Source: Nostoc sp. UHCC 0870 (GTDB lineage: Bacteria > Cyanobacteriota > Cyanobacteriia > Cyanobacteriales > Nostocaceae). From it: a DNA stretch of 64,000 bases. Both the position numbers and the translations under genes were made by a program. Below, one piece after another: positions 1-8,468 of this stretch. Numbering within the stretch: the first letter of the stretch is position 1; every line of letters starts with the position of its first letter. The notes below the pieces were generated by a model. That model was not told the DNA's origin. It saw only the letters and a list, made by a program, of their open reading frames with translations, and searched no databases. The DNA is taken from NCBI RefSeq assembly GCF_022063185.1, contig NZ_CP091913.1:574501-638500 (forward strand), in the 5' to 3' direction.

Positions 1-56
1 TCCAAAGGCGGAAGAGTTGAGAGAGGAGTGATAACTGCGCTAGGACGTGTCATCAT
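1..56 (-). CDS. Possible N-terminus of a gene running off the left edge
   Basis: On the minus strand two adjacent ATG codons (56-54 and 53-51) open a reading frame that stays open to the window edge and begins MMTRPSAVITPLSTLPPL. No clear Shine-Dalgarno sequence precedes it and the piece is too short for a family assignment. It could equally be an accidental frame. Confidence 0.25.
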   Translation of the reverse strand, partial: MMTRPSAVITPLSTLPPL

Positions 57-94
57 AGTTTGATCCACAGCAATTTAACTATTAATATCATTGT

Positions 95-510
95 CAAGTG
101 AAGTACCCACAGACTCCGCTTGCGCTACGTCTGGGGCTTCGCGTCTCATTCGCCGTTGCCTCCTTGTACAAGTACAGATTGGTCTTACACAGCGTCTCTC
201 GGTTTACACCGTTTATCTCCTCAAGGGATAACCCGCGCAGCCATCCCACTTCCTGGGACAGTTTGATTACTTTTCGTCCTACTCGCCTTGGATTTACGAC
301 AATGGTCAACCAGCTAGGTTTTCAGATTCCCCGATCTACCGATTTATCTGCGGCAAGGTTCGTACACCTACTTTGAAGTTAGCCTCTCTGTTCAATACGG
401 TCGGGTGGGTCAACAACCATGAGTATTTTCCCACATTCTCGTTGTGTAATCAAGACCCGCCCTTGCTTTCATCCCCCAGTTACGAAGACTCCACTGGGGG
501 ACTTCCCACA
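95..510 (-). other. Unassigned structured region, possibly a decayed IS605/TnpB-type element
   Basis: There is no convincing gene here. A minus-strand frame without ATG (TTG only, about 71 codons) and a plus-strand frame without ATG overlap each other, so neither is trusted. At 473-500 an 8-bp stem (CCCCCAGT/ACTGGGGG) sits beside GAAGTCCCC. This resembles the hairpin GGAAGTCCCCACCTT upstream of the intact tnpB at 63 kb. The other end carries a palindromic small dispersed repeat (about 115-160). I infer a transposon remnant or an unknown RNA. Confidence 0.3.
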
Positions 511-567
511 AGGATTGTTAAAAAATAAACAGGACACCGGCAACAGACAACAAAAATATTTATCTTT

Positions 568-612
568 CACCTGTCACCTGTCACCTGTCCCCAGTCCCCT
601 ATCCCCTATCCC
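568..612. repeat. Short tandem repeats (CACCTGT and CCCCTAT units)
   Basis: Three copies of a 7-bp unit CACCTGT are followed by copies of a 7-bp CCCCTAT unit, ending at the stop codon of tsaB. Heptamer arrays of this kind (STRRs) are typical of heterocyst-forming cyanobacteria. Confidence 0.6.
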
Positions 613-1272
613 CTAAACTACCGGATGCTGCCCATAATAAGGTAAAGCCTCCGACCAATGAGGACGCTTACCCAATTGCCAATCAAAATAAGCTAGTTCT
701 AAAATACTAGTTACAGTTGCGGCTAATCCAGATTTGGCAACAATTAACTGATAGTCAGTTTTCCAGTTAGCCAGGGTTTCTTGCCATGCTTCTGGGGTAA
801 AAACAGTGTCAGCCAATAAAGTGATTAAGCCAGAATTATCGGGAGAAGGTTGATAAATCGCACCAAAAACCTGTCCTCGTTGCGCTGGCATTTCCACTGC
901 GATCGCTGTAGCCTCCTGATTTTTGCTAGCATAAGACCAAGCAACTGCCGCTAAGGTAGAAATTCCCAACACAGGAATATCTAATTGTTGTCCTAAAGTC
1001 CGAGCCAAAACAACACCAATACGCGTTCCTGTAAAACCTCCAGGGCCTTGAGCAACTGCCAGAAACCCTAAGTCTGTCCAAGTTTTTGGTTTTATAAATT
1101 CGATTAAATATTGATGTACGTAACTCGATAAGTCCCGTCCTAATTCCCAAACCTGAGAACGAGTGTCCCCAGCAAAATTACTAATTGCTAAACCCAGTTC
1201 GGGAGTAGTGGTATGCAATGATAAAGCGTATTTTGTGGGTGTGAGGTATTCTAGTTGTATAGTCAAAGTCAA
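613..1272 (-). CDS. tsaB: tRNA threonylcarbamoyladenosine biosynthesis protein TsaB
   Basis: TsaB is the non-catalytic partner of TsaD. With TsaC and TsaE it makes the universal t6A37 modification of ANN-decoding tRNAs in the cytoplasm. The 219-residue product has the family signature VAQGPGGFTGTRIGV (about residues 92-106), followed by ALA-type helices and the GISTLAAVAW segment, and its length is normal for TsaB. An in-frame TAA lies directly upstream, so the start must be TTG at 1272 (or the TTG two codons later), which is unusual. It stands alone, with repeats on both sides. Family assignment is secure; the start is less so. Confidence 0.9.
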   Translation of the reverse strand: MTLTIQLEYLTPTKYALSLHTTTPELGLAISNFAGDTRSQVWELGRDLSSYVHQYLIEFIKPKTWTDLGFLAVAQGPGGFTGTRIGVVLARTLGQQLDIPVLGISTLAAVAWSYASKNQEATAIAVEMPAQRGQVFGAIYQPSPDNSGLITLLADTVFTPEAWQETLANWKTDYQLIVAKSGLAATVTSILELAYFDWQLGKRPHWSEALPYYGQHPVV

Positions 1273-1907
1273 TTAAAATATTGATGTTCTAAAAATAATA
1301 TAGGAATCCTCTGTGATTTTTGAAAAAATTTAGGATACCTCCTATCACTTTTTATTGTTTCCCTGTTTTCTTGCGGATAATAATAGTCGGATACAATTCC
1401 ATTCATTGGTGGGTTGGGTTCTTGCACCTCACTCAACCAAGAAACGCTACAAGTAGGGTGCGTTCGAGGTAGCACCTCATTTCTGGTAGCATTGCGGATC
1501 AAAGAAAAGCGATCGCCATGACTATCTACTTAAGGCACTGGATACAAGCAAAAAAAAATTGTGTAATTAATTCTGTCTCAGTAGTTAAATTATCTTTGAG
1601 AAACATTACAATTTCACTTAAATTTGCAATAGATTTATCAAGATTAAAGAAAGTTTAAACAAAAACCAAAAGATAGTCATCCACAACCTCAAATCTAAAA
1701 CTTGCAATTGGCTACTCCACCGATTCAATAGACCTCTTACATAAATACTTAAGCTGTCATGTTGAGCGAAACATCTCATTTTCGGACTTTTGCAAGAGGT
1801 CTAATGATTCACAGTTTTGCTAAATTTTGCAATGCAAGGCCAGCAAATTGTAGATTTTCTAACCATTTTTAAACATTTTTTAAAAAAATCAAAAAAACAC
1901 AAATTAC
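1273..1907. other. Intergenic region of about 630 bp
   Basis: It lies between tsaB and the histidine kinase. It holds a short palindromic element (1729-1803, listed separately) and, near 1390-1500, a GTAGGGTGCGTT-type sequence of the sort dispersed in cyanobacterial intergenic DNA. A 77-codon minus-strand frame there looks accidental. The 200 bp before the kinase are AT-rich and presumably contain its promoter, but I could not fix -35/-10 boxes. Confidence 0.4.
1729..1803. repeat. MITE-like inverted-repeat element, 75 bp
   Basis: Perfect 10-bp terminal inverted repeats TAGACCTCTT/AAGAGGTCTA bound 55 bp of non-coding DNA. The inner bases (GACTTTTGCAAGAGGTC side) resemble the ends of cyanobacterial insertion sequences, with TA at each boundary. 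It is best read as a non-autonomous IS derivative. No transposase is present. Confidence 0.5.
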
Positions 1908-3908
1908 ATGAATATTGATTCACTTGAACAAGGTGTCATCCTTGTCGTCGATGACACTCCCATAAATTTAGAAATGCTTTTTGATTTTTTAGCTAATACT
2001 GGATATAAAGTATTAGTTGCCGAGGATGGTGAAAGTGCTTTGGCTACAGCCGAATACGCCCCTCCTGACTTGATTCTCTTAGACATTATCATGCCAGGAA
2101 TAGACGGTTTTGAAACTTGTCATCGTTTGAAAAGTAATGAATTAACAAAAGACATTCCTGTCATTTTCATGACTGCTCTTTCGGAAACAGTAGATAAAGT
2201 CAAAGCTTTAAGTCTTGGTGCAGTAGACTATATCACTAAACCACTACAACACGAAGAAGTTTTAGCCCGCCTCCAACTCCACCTCAGACTAAGAAACCTG
2301 ACAAAAACACTGCAAGCACAAAATCAACGTTTAGAAGTGGAGATTGAGGAGCGCACACAAGCAGAAAATAAATTAAGAGAACAAGCAGCTTTACTGGATA
2401 TTACAACAGATGCAGTGCTTGTTAGAGACTTTAATGAGCATATATGTTTCTGGAATAAAGGCGCAGAAAATTTATATGGCTGGCAAGCACAAGAAGTCAT
2501 TGGTAAAAATGTTCATCAGTTACTGTATTTACCGGAAACTCTTCCCCAACTACAAAATGTCTTGAATAATTTGGCTGAGTGTGATTTTTGGTATGGTGAA
2601 TTGCATCAAGTCACCCGACAAGGTAAAAAAATTATTGTTGCTAGTCGCTGGAATGTGATGCGCGACAAAAATGGTCAACCGCAATCAATTCTCACAGTGA
2701 ATACAGACATTACAGAGAAAAAACAACTCGAAAGTCAATTTTTACGCGCTCAACGACTAGAAAGTATTGGTACGCTAGCTGGTGGTATTGCCCACGACCT
2801 CAATAATGTATTGACTCCCATTTTAACAGCCGCGCAACTACTACAAATAAAACTCCCCAACGTTGACGATCGCTCTCAACGGATGTTTAAAACTATAGAA
2901 TCTAACGCTAAACGTGGCGCAGCTTTGGTCAAGCAAGTGTTGCAGTTTACCCGTGGCGTTGAAGGTAAGCGCACAATTGTACAAGTTAACTACCTGTTCT
3001 CAGAAATCAAGCAAATTGTCCAAGAAACCTTTCCCAAATCTATTGAATTTTCTACGAATATTCAACCAGAACTTTGGACGGTAATTGGAGATACTACCAA
3101 TTTGCATCAGGTACTGATGAATCTAGTAGTTAATGCTCGTGATGCTATGCCAGAAGGTGGTAGTTTAAGTCTCTGTGCCGAAAATTTATTGATTGATGAA
3201 CATTATGCCCGGATGAATCTTGGTGCTAGTGTCGGACATTACATTGTAATTTCCATTACAGATACAGGTATCGGTATAGAACCAGGAATATTAGATAGAA
3301 TCTTTGAGCCTTTTTTCACGACTAAAGACGTTGGCAAAGGTACGGGGCTAGGTCTGTCAACAGTACAGGGCATCATCAAAAGCCATAATGGTTTTGTAAA
3401 AGTGTACAGCGAAGTCGGAAAAGGCACAAAATTCCAGGTATTTTTACCAGCAGTCGAGGCAGCAGCAAACTCATCTTTAGAAGACCTGGAACTACTCAAA
3501 GGGAATGGCGAATTAGTTTTAGTTGTAGATGACGAAGCCAAAATTCTGGAGACTACCAAAATGTCCTTAGAGGCTTATAACTATAGCGTATTGACAGCTG
3601 AGGACGGCATGGAAGCGATCGCACTTTATGCCCAACACCAAGATAAAATTAGCTTGGTATTAATGGATATGATGATGCCTGCTATGGATGGTAGTGCCAC
3701 TATTCGCGCTTTACAAAAAATTAATTCCCTGGTCAATATCGTTGGTGTCAGTGGTTTGGTAAGTAGTCATCAACTGACAAAAAGTGTGCGAGTGAAAAAG
3801 TTTCTTGCTAAACCCTACACACAAAAGGAATTGTTAGAAACTTTACACAATATACTCTCCCAGACATCGAAAACCCCGCAAAGGAATCTATTAGAGAAAA
3901 GAGCATAG
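1908..3908 (+). CDS. Hybrid sensor histidine kinase (REC-PAS-HisKA-HATPase-REC)
   Basis: This is a 666-residue cytoplasmic two-component protein with no membrane segment. Order: receiver domain 1 (about 8-125; phospho-acceptor Asp59 in LILLDIIMPG, Lys111), a coiled linker, a PAS domain (about 160-275), HisKA with H-box AGGIAHDLNN (His296), and HATPase_c with N-box NLVVNARDA (Asn409), G1 DTGIGIEPG and G2 KGTGLGLS. A C-terminal receiver has Asp587 in LVLMDMMMPAMDG. The N-terminal receiver suggests it is driven by another kinase, and the C-terminal one suggests relay or feedback. The signal is unknown, and no output partner lies next to it. All catalytic residues look intact. Confidence 0.92.
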   Translation: MNIDSLEQGVILVVDDTPINLEMLFDFLANTGYKVLVAEDGESALATAEYAPPDLILLDIIMPGIDGFETCHRLKSNELTKDIPVIFMTALSETVDKVKALSLGAVDYITKPLQHEEVLARLQLHLRLRNLTKTLQAQNQRLEVEIEERTQAENKLREQAALLDITTDAVLVRDFNEHICFWNKGAENLYGWQAQEVIGKNVHQLLYLPETLPQLQNVLNNLAECDFWYGELHQVTRQGKKIIVASRWNVMRDKNGQPQSILTVNTDITEKKQLESQFLRAQRLESIGTLAGGIAHDLNNVLTPILTAAQLLQIKLPNVDDRSQRMFKTIESNAKRGAALVKQVLQFTRGVEGKRTIVQVNYLFSEIKQIVQETFPKSIEFSTNIQPELWTVIGDTTNLHQVLMNLVVNARDAMPEGGSLSLCAENLLIDEHYARMNLGASVGHYIVISITDTGIGIEPGILDRIFEPFFTTKDVGKGTGLGLSTVQGIIKSHNGFVKVYSEVGKGTKFQVFLPAVEAAANSSLEDLELLKGNGELVLVVDDEAKILETTKMSLEAYNYSVLTAEDGMEAIALYAQHQDKISLVLMDMMMPAMDGSATIRALQKINSLVNIVGVSGLVSSHQLTKSVRVKKFLAKPYTQKELLETLHNILSQTSKTPQRNLLEKRA

Positions 3909-3936
3909 TACCACTACGCGGAAGTCAAAAGTCAAA
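3907..3936. repeat. Dispersed repeat, copy 1 (inverted relative to 37926-37974)
   Basis: The segment GTACCACTACGCGGAAGTC, followed by AAAAGTCAAAATG, recurs in opposite orientation at 37926-37974, where TTTTGACTTCCGCGTAGCGG and GTAC are found. It is non-coding and lies just after the kinase stop codon. Confidence 0.5.
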
Positions 3937-3979
3937 ATGAATACAGCGTTAAAACAATTCGCAATTGTTTGTCAAAGTT

Positions 3980-4276
3980 ATGAGAGCTAAAATTGACAAT
4001 CAAGTGCTTTTTTTGCACCATGAAGACTTACCAGAGTTTAAAAAAGGCGGTTCTGTAGTTAGAAACTCTTATTTTTGGGCATTGCGTTCAATTGCTGGTC
4101 GTTCTACCCGTTATCGTGATTGGGAATATGAGCCAGAAGTATGGCTAGCACTGACGCGAATGCTGTTATCATTTGCAGAATCTGGATACCTAGGTTATAG
4201 AGAAACTATCTTAGAATTTCCCCTATCCCAAGGAGAAATTCCTGATGTATTGCGAGACGTTTCGACTTGGGAATAG
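3980..4276 (+). CDS. Hypothetical protein, 98 aa
   Basis: The protein begins MRAKIDNQVLFLHHEDL and has the body GSVVRNSYFWALRSIAGRSTRYRDWEYEPEVW. It is soluble and rich in charged and aromatic residues, with no motif I recognise. ATG at 3980 is preferred over a TTG five codons upstream. It follows the histidine kinase by about 70 bp in the same direction and could be co-transcribed. The even composition suggests a real gene, but no function can be named. Confidence 0.5.
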   Translation: MRAKIDNQVLFLHHEDLPEFKKGGSVVRNSYFWALRSIAGRSTRYRDWEYEPEVWLALTRMLLSFAESGYLGYRETILEFPLSQGEIPDVLRDVSTWE

Positions 4277-4289
4277 CACCACAATAATG

Positions 4290-4415
4290 GGCGATTGCCT
4301 GCGGCACGCTGCGCGATCGCACTTTAACAGAGACAATCAGTCAGGCGATCGATCGCATCTTGCTCACGGCAAGGTTTTTAATTTGGCGATCGCCTACAGC
4401 ACAGTGCGCGATCGC
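4290..4415. repeat. HIP1-dense repetitive stretch
   Basis: Several GCGATCGC or near-HIP1 octamers occur within 125 bp, together with palindromic GCCTGCGGCACGCTGCGCG units. Bases 4371-4415 recur almost unchanged at 6135-6179. A plus-strand frame crossing this stretch appears to be translated repeat and was not accepted. Confidence 0.55.
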
Positions 4416-4498
4416 TATTTACCTCAATCTTTCCTTGAAGCAAGTGGAGTAGAGGCTTAAAAACCTTAATTTTTCGTTGAGCTTTCCAGATATTTAAG

Positions 4499-4521
4499 CC
4501 CCTCTCCGCGTCGGAGAGGGG
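4499..4521. terminator. GC-rich perfect hairpin
   Basis: Ten-bp arms CCCCTCTCCG/CGGAGAGGGG enclose a 3-nt loop. It lies downstream of the plus-strand gene pair and of the minus-strand Uma2 gene. No T-tract follows on either side, so it may be a dispersed palindrome rather than a true intrinsic terminator. Confidence 0.4.
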
Positions 4522-4582
4522 TTGGGGAGAGGTCATCGAAGTCACGTTAAAATTAGAACAGACATAGGCAAGCGTAACGTTA

Positions 4583-5116
4583 TTATTGCCGGCGAGTCAT
4601 TGCCATTACAGTATTAACTGTGAGTTCCGGTAGATTGCCCAACACTGGCAAAACTTCTCCTCCTGAACAAACCATCGGTAAGTTATCCCCTTGCCAGACC
4701 CAAATTTGTTGACTGGCTGGGTCAATTAACCAGGCGAGTTGTGTGCCGTTGGTTAAGCAATGGAGAATCTTCTTCTGTAAGTCTAGGGTGCTTTGGTCGG
4801 GCGATCGAATTTCAATCAACCAGTCTGGTGCGCCATTGAATGGCCCGTCTTGATCGGGAAGACGTGCGATCGCAATGATGGAAATATCCGGTACAGGTGA
4901 ATAGGGAGGCACCAAACAGCGTAGCTCTTGCACAGCCTCAAACTCGTCGGTATGTTGATTGATGTAATTAACTAGATTGCGTTGTAGGCGCGAGTAAAAG
5001 AGGGTCGGCATTGGCTTTTGGATTACACACCCATTAATCAACTCCCATGCCGGAGAAGATTCAATGTTGGGTTGAGATAGAAACTGGGCGAGTGGGGTAG
5101 TGATAAGTGGATTCAT
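4583..5116 (-). CDS. Uma2 family endonuclease-like protein (DUF820)
   Basis: This 177-residue protein belongs to the Uma2/DUF820 family, which is greatly expanded in cyanobacteria and has a restriction-endonuclease-like PD-(D/E)XK fold. Visible family signatures are PVPDISIIAI (Asp77), DWLIEIRSPDQS (Glu102), an Asp/Lys-rich stretch DLQKKI, and LAWLIDPASQQIWVW. Length is normal. The family's biological role is not settled, and many members are considered mobile or selfish. It stands alone on the minus strand in HIP1-rich DNA. Confidence 0.85.
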   Translation of the reverse strand: MNPLITTPLAQFLSQPNIESSPAWELINGCVIQKPMPTLFYSRLQRNLVNYINQHTDEFEAVQELRCLVPPYSPVPDISIIAIARLPDQDGPFNGAPDWLIEIRSPDQSTLDLQKKILHCLTNGTQLAWLIDPASQQIWVWQGDNLPMVCSGGEVLPVLGNLPELTVNTVMAMTRRQ

Positions 5117-5318
5117 AAAATTTTTCCCACAACTTCGCTACTCTTGTTTGTCCTGTGTTGAAGCTTACAGTTTTCTATACTACCTCAGTTAAGTGTAATC
5201 AAAACTTGAGATGCGATCGCACTTTAAGAGAGACAGTCTGTCACAAGAAGAAATGCGATCGCAATTTTGCTGTTGTGGGGGCGATCGCAGTTGCCAATGT
5301 GCCAGTTGCTTAGGAAGA

Positions 5319-5726
5319 CTATAGCTGTTGTAGAATCTGGCTTACAGACGATATCGGGATCAACGTACTTGCAAAGTCAGCATCACGAGTGACAATTGCG
5401 TCCAAACCTTGAGTAAGAGCGCATCCCACCTGAACAGCATCTTCAAAATCTGTCATTGCAAGAGTTAGAGCAACTTCTAAAACAGGCCGATCAACTGAGC
5501 AGATTTCCATAACAGCTAGTATGCTTGATACAGCTTGTCTTGCACGTTGAATATCCTGGGTTTGTCTTCTAGCAATGTAGAAGATGTCAGTTAAGGTTGT
5601 AGCAGTCACATAACCAACCACTTGACCAGAACCGATCGCATCAAATAATGCCTCTGCATCTTGCAAAAATGGCTCTCGTTCTAGCAAGAAATCTAACACA
5701 ATATTTGTATCAACTAACACCCTCAC
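5319..5726 (-). CDS. PIN-domain ribonuclease toxin (VapC-type)
   Basis: The 135-residue PIN domain has its acidic metal site visible: Asp6 in VLVDTNIVLDFL, Glu95/Asp96 in TDFEDAVQ, and Asp115/Asp117 in VTRDADF. PIN toxins cleave RNA when freed from their antitoxin. The start codon overlaps the end of the upstream small gene by 4 bp (ATGA), the usual arrangement for translationally coupled antitoxin-toxin pairs. The fold and pairing are clear; the RNA target is unknown. Confidence 0.85.
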   Translation of the reverse strand: MRVLVDTNIVLDFLLEREPFLQDAEALFDAIGSGQVVGYVTATTLTDIFYIARRQTQDIQRARQAVSSILAVMEICSVDRPVLEVALTLAMTDFEDAVQVGCALTQGLDAIVTRDADFASTLIPISSVSQILQQL

Positions 5727-5953
5727 TTGAGATACTTCTCCAATCGTCGTGCTTGCAACATTTCCTCAACTTGAGCATCTGTGGGTGAAGGTTGATCTGT
5801 TTTCAGCAAACCCCGCATTTGCTCAATTAAGGCTTTGCGATTGGGTTGAGAACTAAGCGTGTTTTGTAGAGAGTCAATAATTGCGCTAACGAGTGCAAGG
5901 CGATCGCTCACCGATAGTTTGAAAGCTTGCTCTTTAAGTTCTTGGAGAGACAT
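5723..5953 (-). CDS. Antitoxin of the PIN toxin
   Basis: This 76-residue protein begins MSLQELKEQAFKLSVSDRLALV, the amphipathic pattern common in cyanobacterial addiction-module antitoxins. It has a charged C-terminal tail (VEEMLQARRLEKYLK) suited to toxin binding. It is immediately upstream of, and overlaps, the PIN gene. I assign the role from position and size. No classical AbrB or MazE DNA-binding motif is evident, and such proteins normally repress their own promoter. Confidence 0.75.
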   Translation of the reverse strand: MSLQELKEQAFKLSVSDRLALVSAIIDSLQNTLSSQPNRKALIEQMRGLLKTDQPSPTDAQVEEMLQARRLEKYLK

Positions 5954-6134
5954 CAGGCTACTTTACATTCTTGGGTTATGCGCGGAAATCTTTATTGAAT
6001 TATATCTTACTGACTGTGGTTGATTTTTCCCAAAAGCAAGCGATCGCACCATTTTCAAAATATGAAAATAGAGAGGCGATCGCACTTGAAGAAAAAACAG
6101 AAGAAATGCGATCGCCTCTTGTTCACTAGCAGGT

Positions 6135-6179
6135 AAGGTTTTTAATTTGGCGATCACCTACAGCACGCTGCGCGATCGC
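6135..6179. repeat. Dispersed HIP1-containing repeat, copy 2
   Basis: This is nearly identical to 4371-4415: AAGGTTTTTAATTTGGCGAT, then a CCTACAGCAC core and a TGCGCGATCGC end. The two copies have the same orientation and flank the Uma2/toxin-antitoxin block. Confidence 0.6.
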
Positions 6180-6330
6180 ACGTTCAAGTAACTCAGTCAT
6201 CAATACCGCTCTCTGACAGGGAAAACGATATTTTATCCATTATCGCCTTACTTCAGTTCAAGAAAGCGATCGCTCTCGATAACTGATGAAAAAAGCTATC
6301 GCCTTTCAGCATACCTGAAAAAATAGCGAT

Positions 6331-6377
6331 CTCCTCTTTGCTTCGCTCGCCATCTTGTCGAGCGAAGCAAAGAGGAG
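6331..6377. repeat. Long perfect hairpin, 19-bp stem
   Basis: A 19-bp perfect inverted repeat (CTCCTCTTTGCTTCGCTCG and its complement) encloses a 9-nt loop. It is not inside a gene and has no T-run. It could be a transposon-derived palindrome or the core of a structured RNA. Confidence 0.6.
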
Positions 6378-6502
6378 AGAAATATTGATATCACCCGTCA
6401 TTTTCGACTTGGTGCATTATACGAAATTAGAAATTAGTTCAAGCGTTATCTTCAACCTCTTAAAATTAAAACCAAAAGAAAGTAGGTTGGGCTGCACTTT
6501 GT

Positions 6503-6955
6503 TTAACCCAACACAGGCATATAAAAGATACTTGCATAAGTGGCTCGCCGTTCTAAAAATCCTAGCCAGCCGCGTTGTATTATTTGTTGCTTAACTAACT
6601 CGTAGCTCCTATTGGGAATAACTAGTATCATGAGTGCTTTTTTCTCGATTGTGATAGTTCCAAGCTTCTGAACATCCAGCGCAACAGAATCCAAGAATCT
6701 AGGTATATCCCCTTCTCGAAAAACACCAAAGGCTTTAAGTTCAACCCAAAGTTCAGGATTGCCTTGCACAACCAAATCACAATACCCTCCGTCGGCATAA
6801 GGTACTTCTCTCTCTACTGTCATCCTCCTTGCAAGGCTCAGACGTACCCAAAGCTCACATTGGAGCCACCCTTCCCATCCTCCCTTGCTTAAACAAATAG
6901 CGTCCACAATATGAAGGTTTAAAATTTCTTCAATTAAGACCTCTAGTAATTCCAT
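6503..6955 (-). CDS. Hypothetical protein with PD-(D/E)XK-like site
   Basis: This is a 150-residue protein of no named family that I recognise. The segment EVPYADGGYCDLVV (Glu50, Asp60), followed by LWVELKAF (Glu72, Lys74), fits the D...ExK catalytic pattern of restriction-endonuclease-like folds. The rest is alpha/beta (LMILVIPNRSYELVKQQI). It may read data as a stand-alone nuclease or an accessory to a restriction or defence system, but no partner is adjacent. The nuclease reading is inference from one motif. Confidence 0.6.
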   Translation of the reverse strand: MELLEVLIEEILNLHIVDAICLSKGGWEGWLQCELWVRLSLARRMTVEREVPYADGGYCDLVVQGNPELWVELKAFGVFREGDIPRFLDSVALDVQKLGTITIEKKALMILVIPNRSYELVKQQIIQRGWLGFLERRATYASIFYMPVLG

Positions 6956-7067
6956 ACCTCATTTCCTAATTAATATTGACTGAATACAAAAAAAAGAATT
7001 GAAGAAATTCGGCGATCCAAGAAGACTATGAATCACATTTCTTAAATTCTGAATTACGTTTTCATTC

Positions 7068-7988
7068 CTACTTGGAAATCATAGTAGGACTAGTCAATTT
7101 TTTAACATCGTCAAAAGAATTTTGAGTGAATTCTTCAATCAATTTTTTGATATCTTCAATGTCGCCGCGCACTAGTGTACTGTTGATAGTCAAGATGGTA
7201 TCAAAGTAGTTCATTTTGAAATCGAAGCTAGAGACTGTTTGCTTCGCAATCACAGCTTGCCAAGATGAATATTCTATTTTAAGATAAAACAGCCTAATTT
7301 TCCCAACTAAAATTTTCTCTGGAACTCCCTCAATTTCTAATGGCTCAATGTAGTTAGTCAATATTAGGTGATCGAGGGTCTGAGTCTCTGATTCAAACTT
7401 GAGTTGGAGATTTTTCAGAGTTTCTGTAACTTGAATTAATATTCCATCCAGCTTTTTGATACTATCCTTCTGGAAGTTAAAGGAGTCAAACAATGTGGTT
7501 AAGAAATCCAGGTGAAAATCCGCTTGCGTGACATTCTTGCTGAAGGAGTACCCCGTAGTTTCACTGGGGATAGCATATTTACCGAGCCTACGCGTAAATG
7601 TGTCATTGAGTTTAACCGTCTGTGCCGTAATGAAAGCACTAGCTTCTTTTGGGTTTGTGATGTCGAACTGTTGCGGATGCTCTTTGTAGACTTCTTGCAT
7701 CGCAACGACATTTGCCAAGGAACTTAATGTAAGCATGTCGGTATATATCTCTAGCGCATTCTGCGTTGGTTTGCCAAGTTCATCGGCAGCAAGCCCAGTT
7801 GTGTCTACAACAGCTAATGATGTCGAGCCTGGAGCTTTCTTTGCGGACTGAACCATCGAGAATAAATCATCAGATTCGTTATCTGATTTTAATAATGCAG
7901 TAGTACCTGGTCGAAATTGAGTAAGATGTGAAGCCCTGTAAGTGCTAATCATTTCGTCCAAGAGGACAACTTCTTTGAATGATGTCAT
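7068..7988 (-). CDS. Hypothetical protein, 306 aa, no recognised family
   Basis: This is a largely alpha-helical protein without a signal peptide or obvious transmembrane segment. The N-terminus has TQFRPGTTALLKSDNESDD and a hydroxyl-rich AVVDTTGLAADELG. A long central helical part (LDGILIQVTETLKNLQLKF) is followed by a C-terminal EDIKKLIEEFTQ helix. Long heptad-like stretches could suit an oligomer or a helical pore-forming or virulence-type protein, but I cannot support any specific match. HIP1 is absent from the gene and GC is low, consistent with acquired DNA. It is monocistronic. Confidence 0.65.
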   Translation of the reverse strand: MTSFKEVVLLDEMISTYRASHLTQFRPGTTALLKSDNESDDLFSMVQSAKKAPGSTSLAVVDTTGLAADELGKPTQNALEIYTDMLTLSSLANVVAMQEVYKEHPQQFDITNPKEASAFITAQTVKLNDTFTRRLGKYAIPSETTGYSFSKNVTQADFHLDFLTTLFDSFNFQKDSIKKLDGILIQVTETLKNLQLKFESETQTLDHLILTNYIEPLEIEGVPEKILVGKIRLFYLKIEYSSWQAVIAKQTVSSFDFKMNYFDTILTINSTLVRGDIEDIKKLIEEFTQNSFDDVKKLTSPTMISK

Positions 7989-8456
7989 GTTCGTCTCCGT
8001 TACGCTTGATGTATTTTGAGGAGTTGTTAATAATGATGATTTTTAGTCTCCACCTTTACCCTCTCCTCATCAACCGAAGTTGATGAACTTAAGAACTAAA
8101 TTAATAACTTATGTTCCGAATTCCCTAAATCAGACACAAGCAGCGTGACTTTCTATGAATCCAGCCACCGATATTCGAAGAAGAGCGATCGCACTCATTA
8201 AGCCGTATCTCCACAGTAGCGATCGCACCAATCAAGCCAACACAGTTGTGTCAAACAGACCTAGACATCAGGGATTTGCGATCGCCTACTGAATCACTGT
8301 ACGTAAAATTACTTAATATCTATACAACCATAAAGCAAGTAACATAAAATTGGCTGCATAAATCTGCTTGATCCAGTGTAATCACTGAACGTGATCATGG
8401 TCTTAAATGGTGTTTTGTATCGGTGTAAATAGCAGCCAAACATACATCTCTCATCT
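7989..8456. other. Intergenic region of about 470 bp
   Basis: It contains three HIP1-type octamers near 8185-8290 and AT-rich DNA upstream of two divergent genes. I see no convincing small gene, RNA or repeat array. Confidence 0.4.
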
Positions 8457-8468
8457 GTGAGGTTTCCC

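Noticed and set aside
98..376. Protein-coding gene on the plus strand (and a minus-strand frame 94-309)
   Set aside because: Neither has an ATG, both overlap each other and both include a dispersed palindromic repeat. No family match.
1269..1502. 77-codon minus-strand gene upstream of tsaB
   Set aside because: Part of it is the recurrent GTAGGGTGCGTT intergenic sequence; low-quality composition.
4245..4460. 71-codon plus-strand gene
   Set aside because: It is translation through HIP1 and repeat sequence.
5963..6157. 64-codon minus-strand gene next to the antitoxin
   Set aside because: The start of the frame resembles an antitoxin helix (KLKTLPASEQEAIAFLL), but it lies on the HIP1 repeat at 6135-6179 and the rest is repeat-derived. 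At most a remnant.
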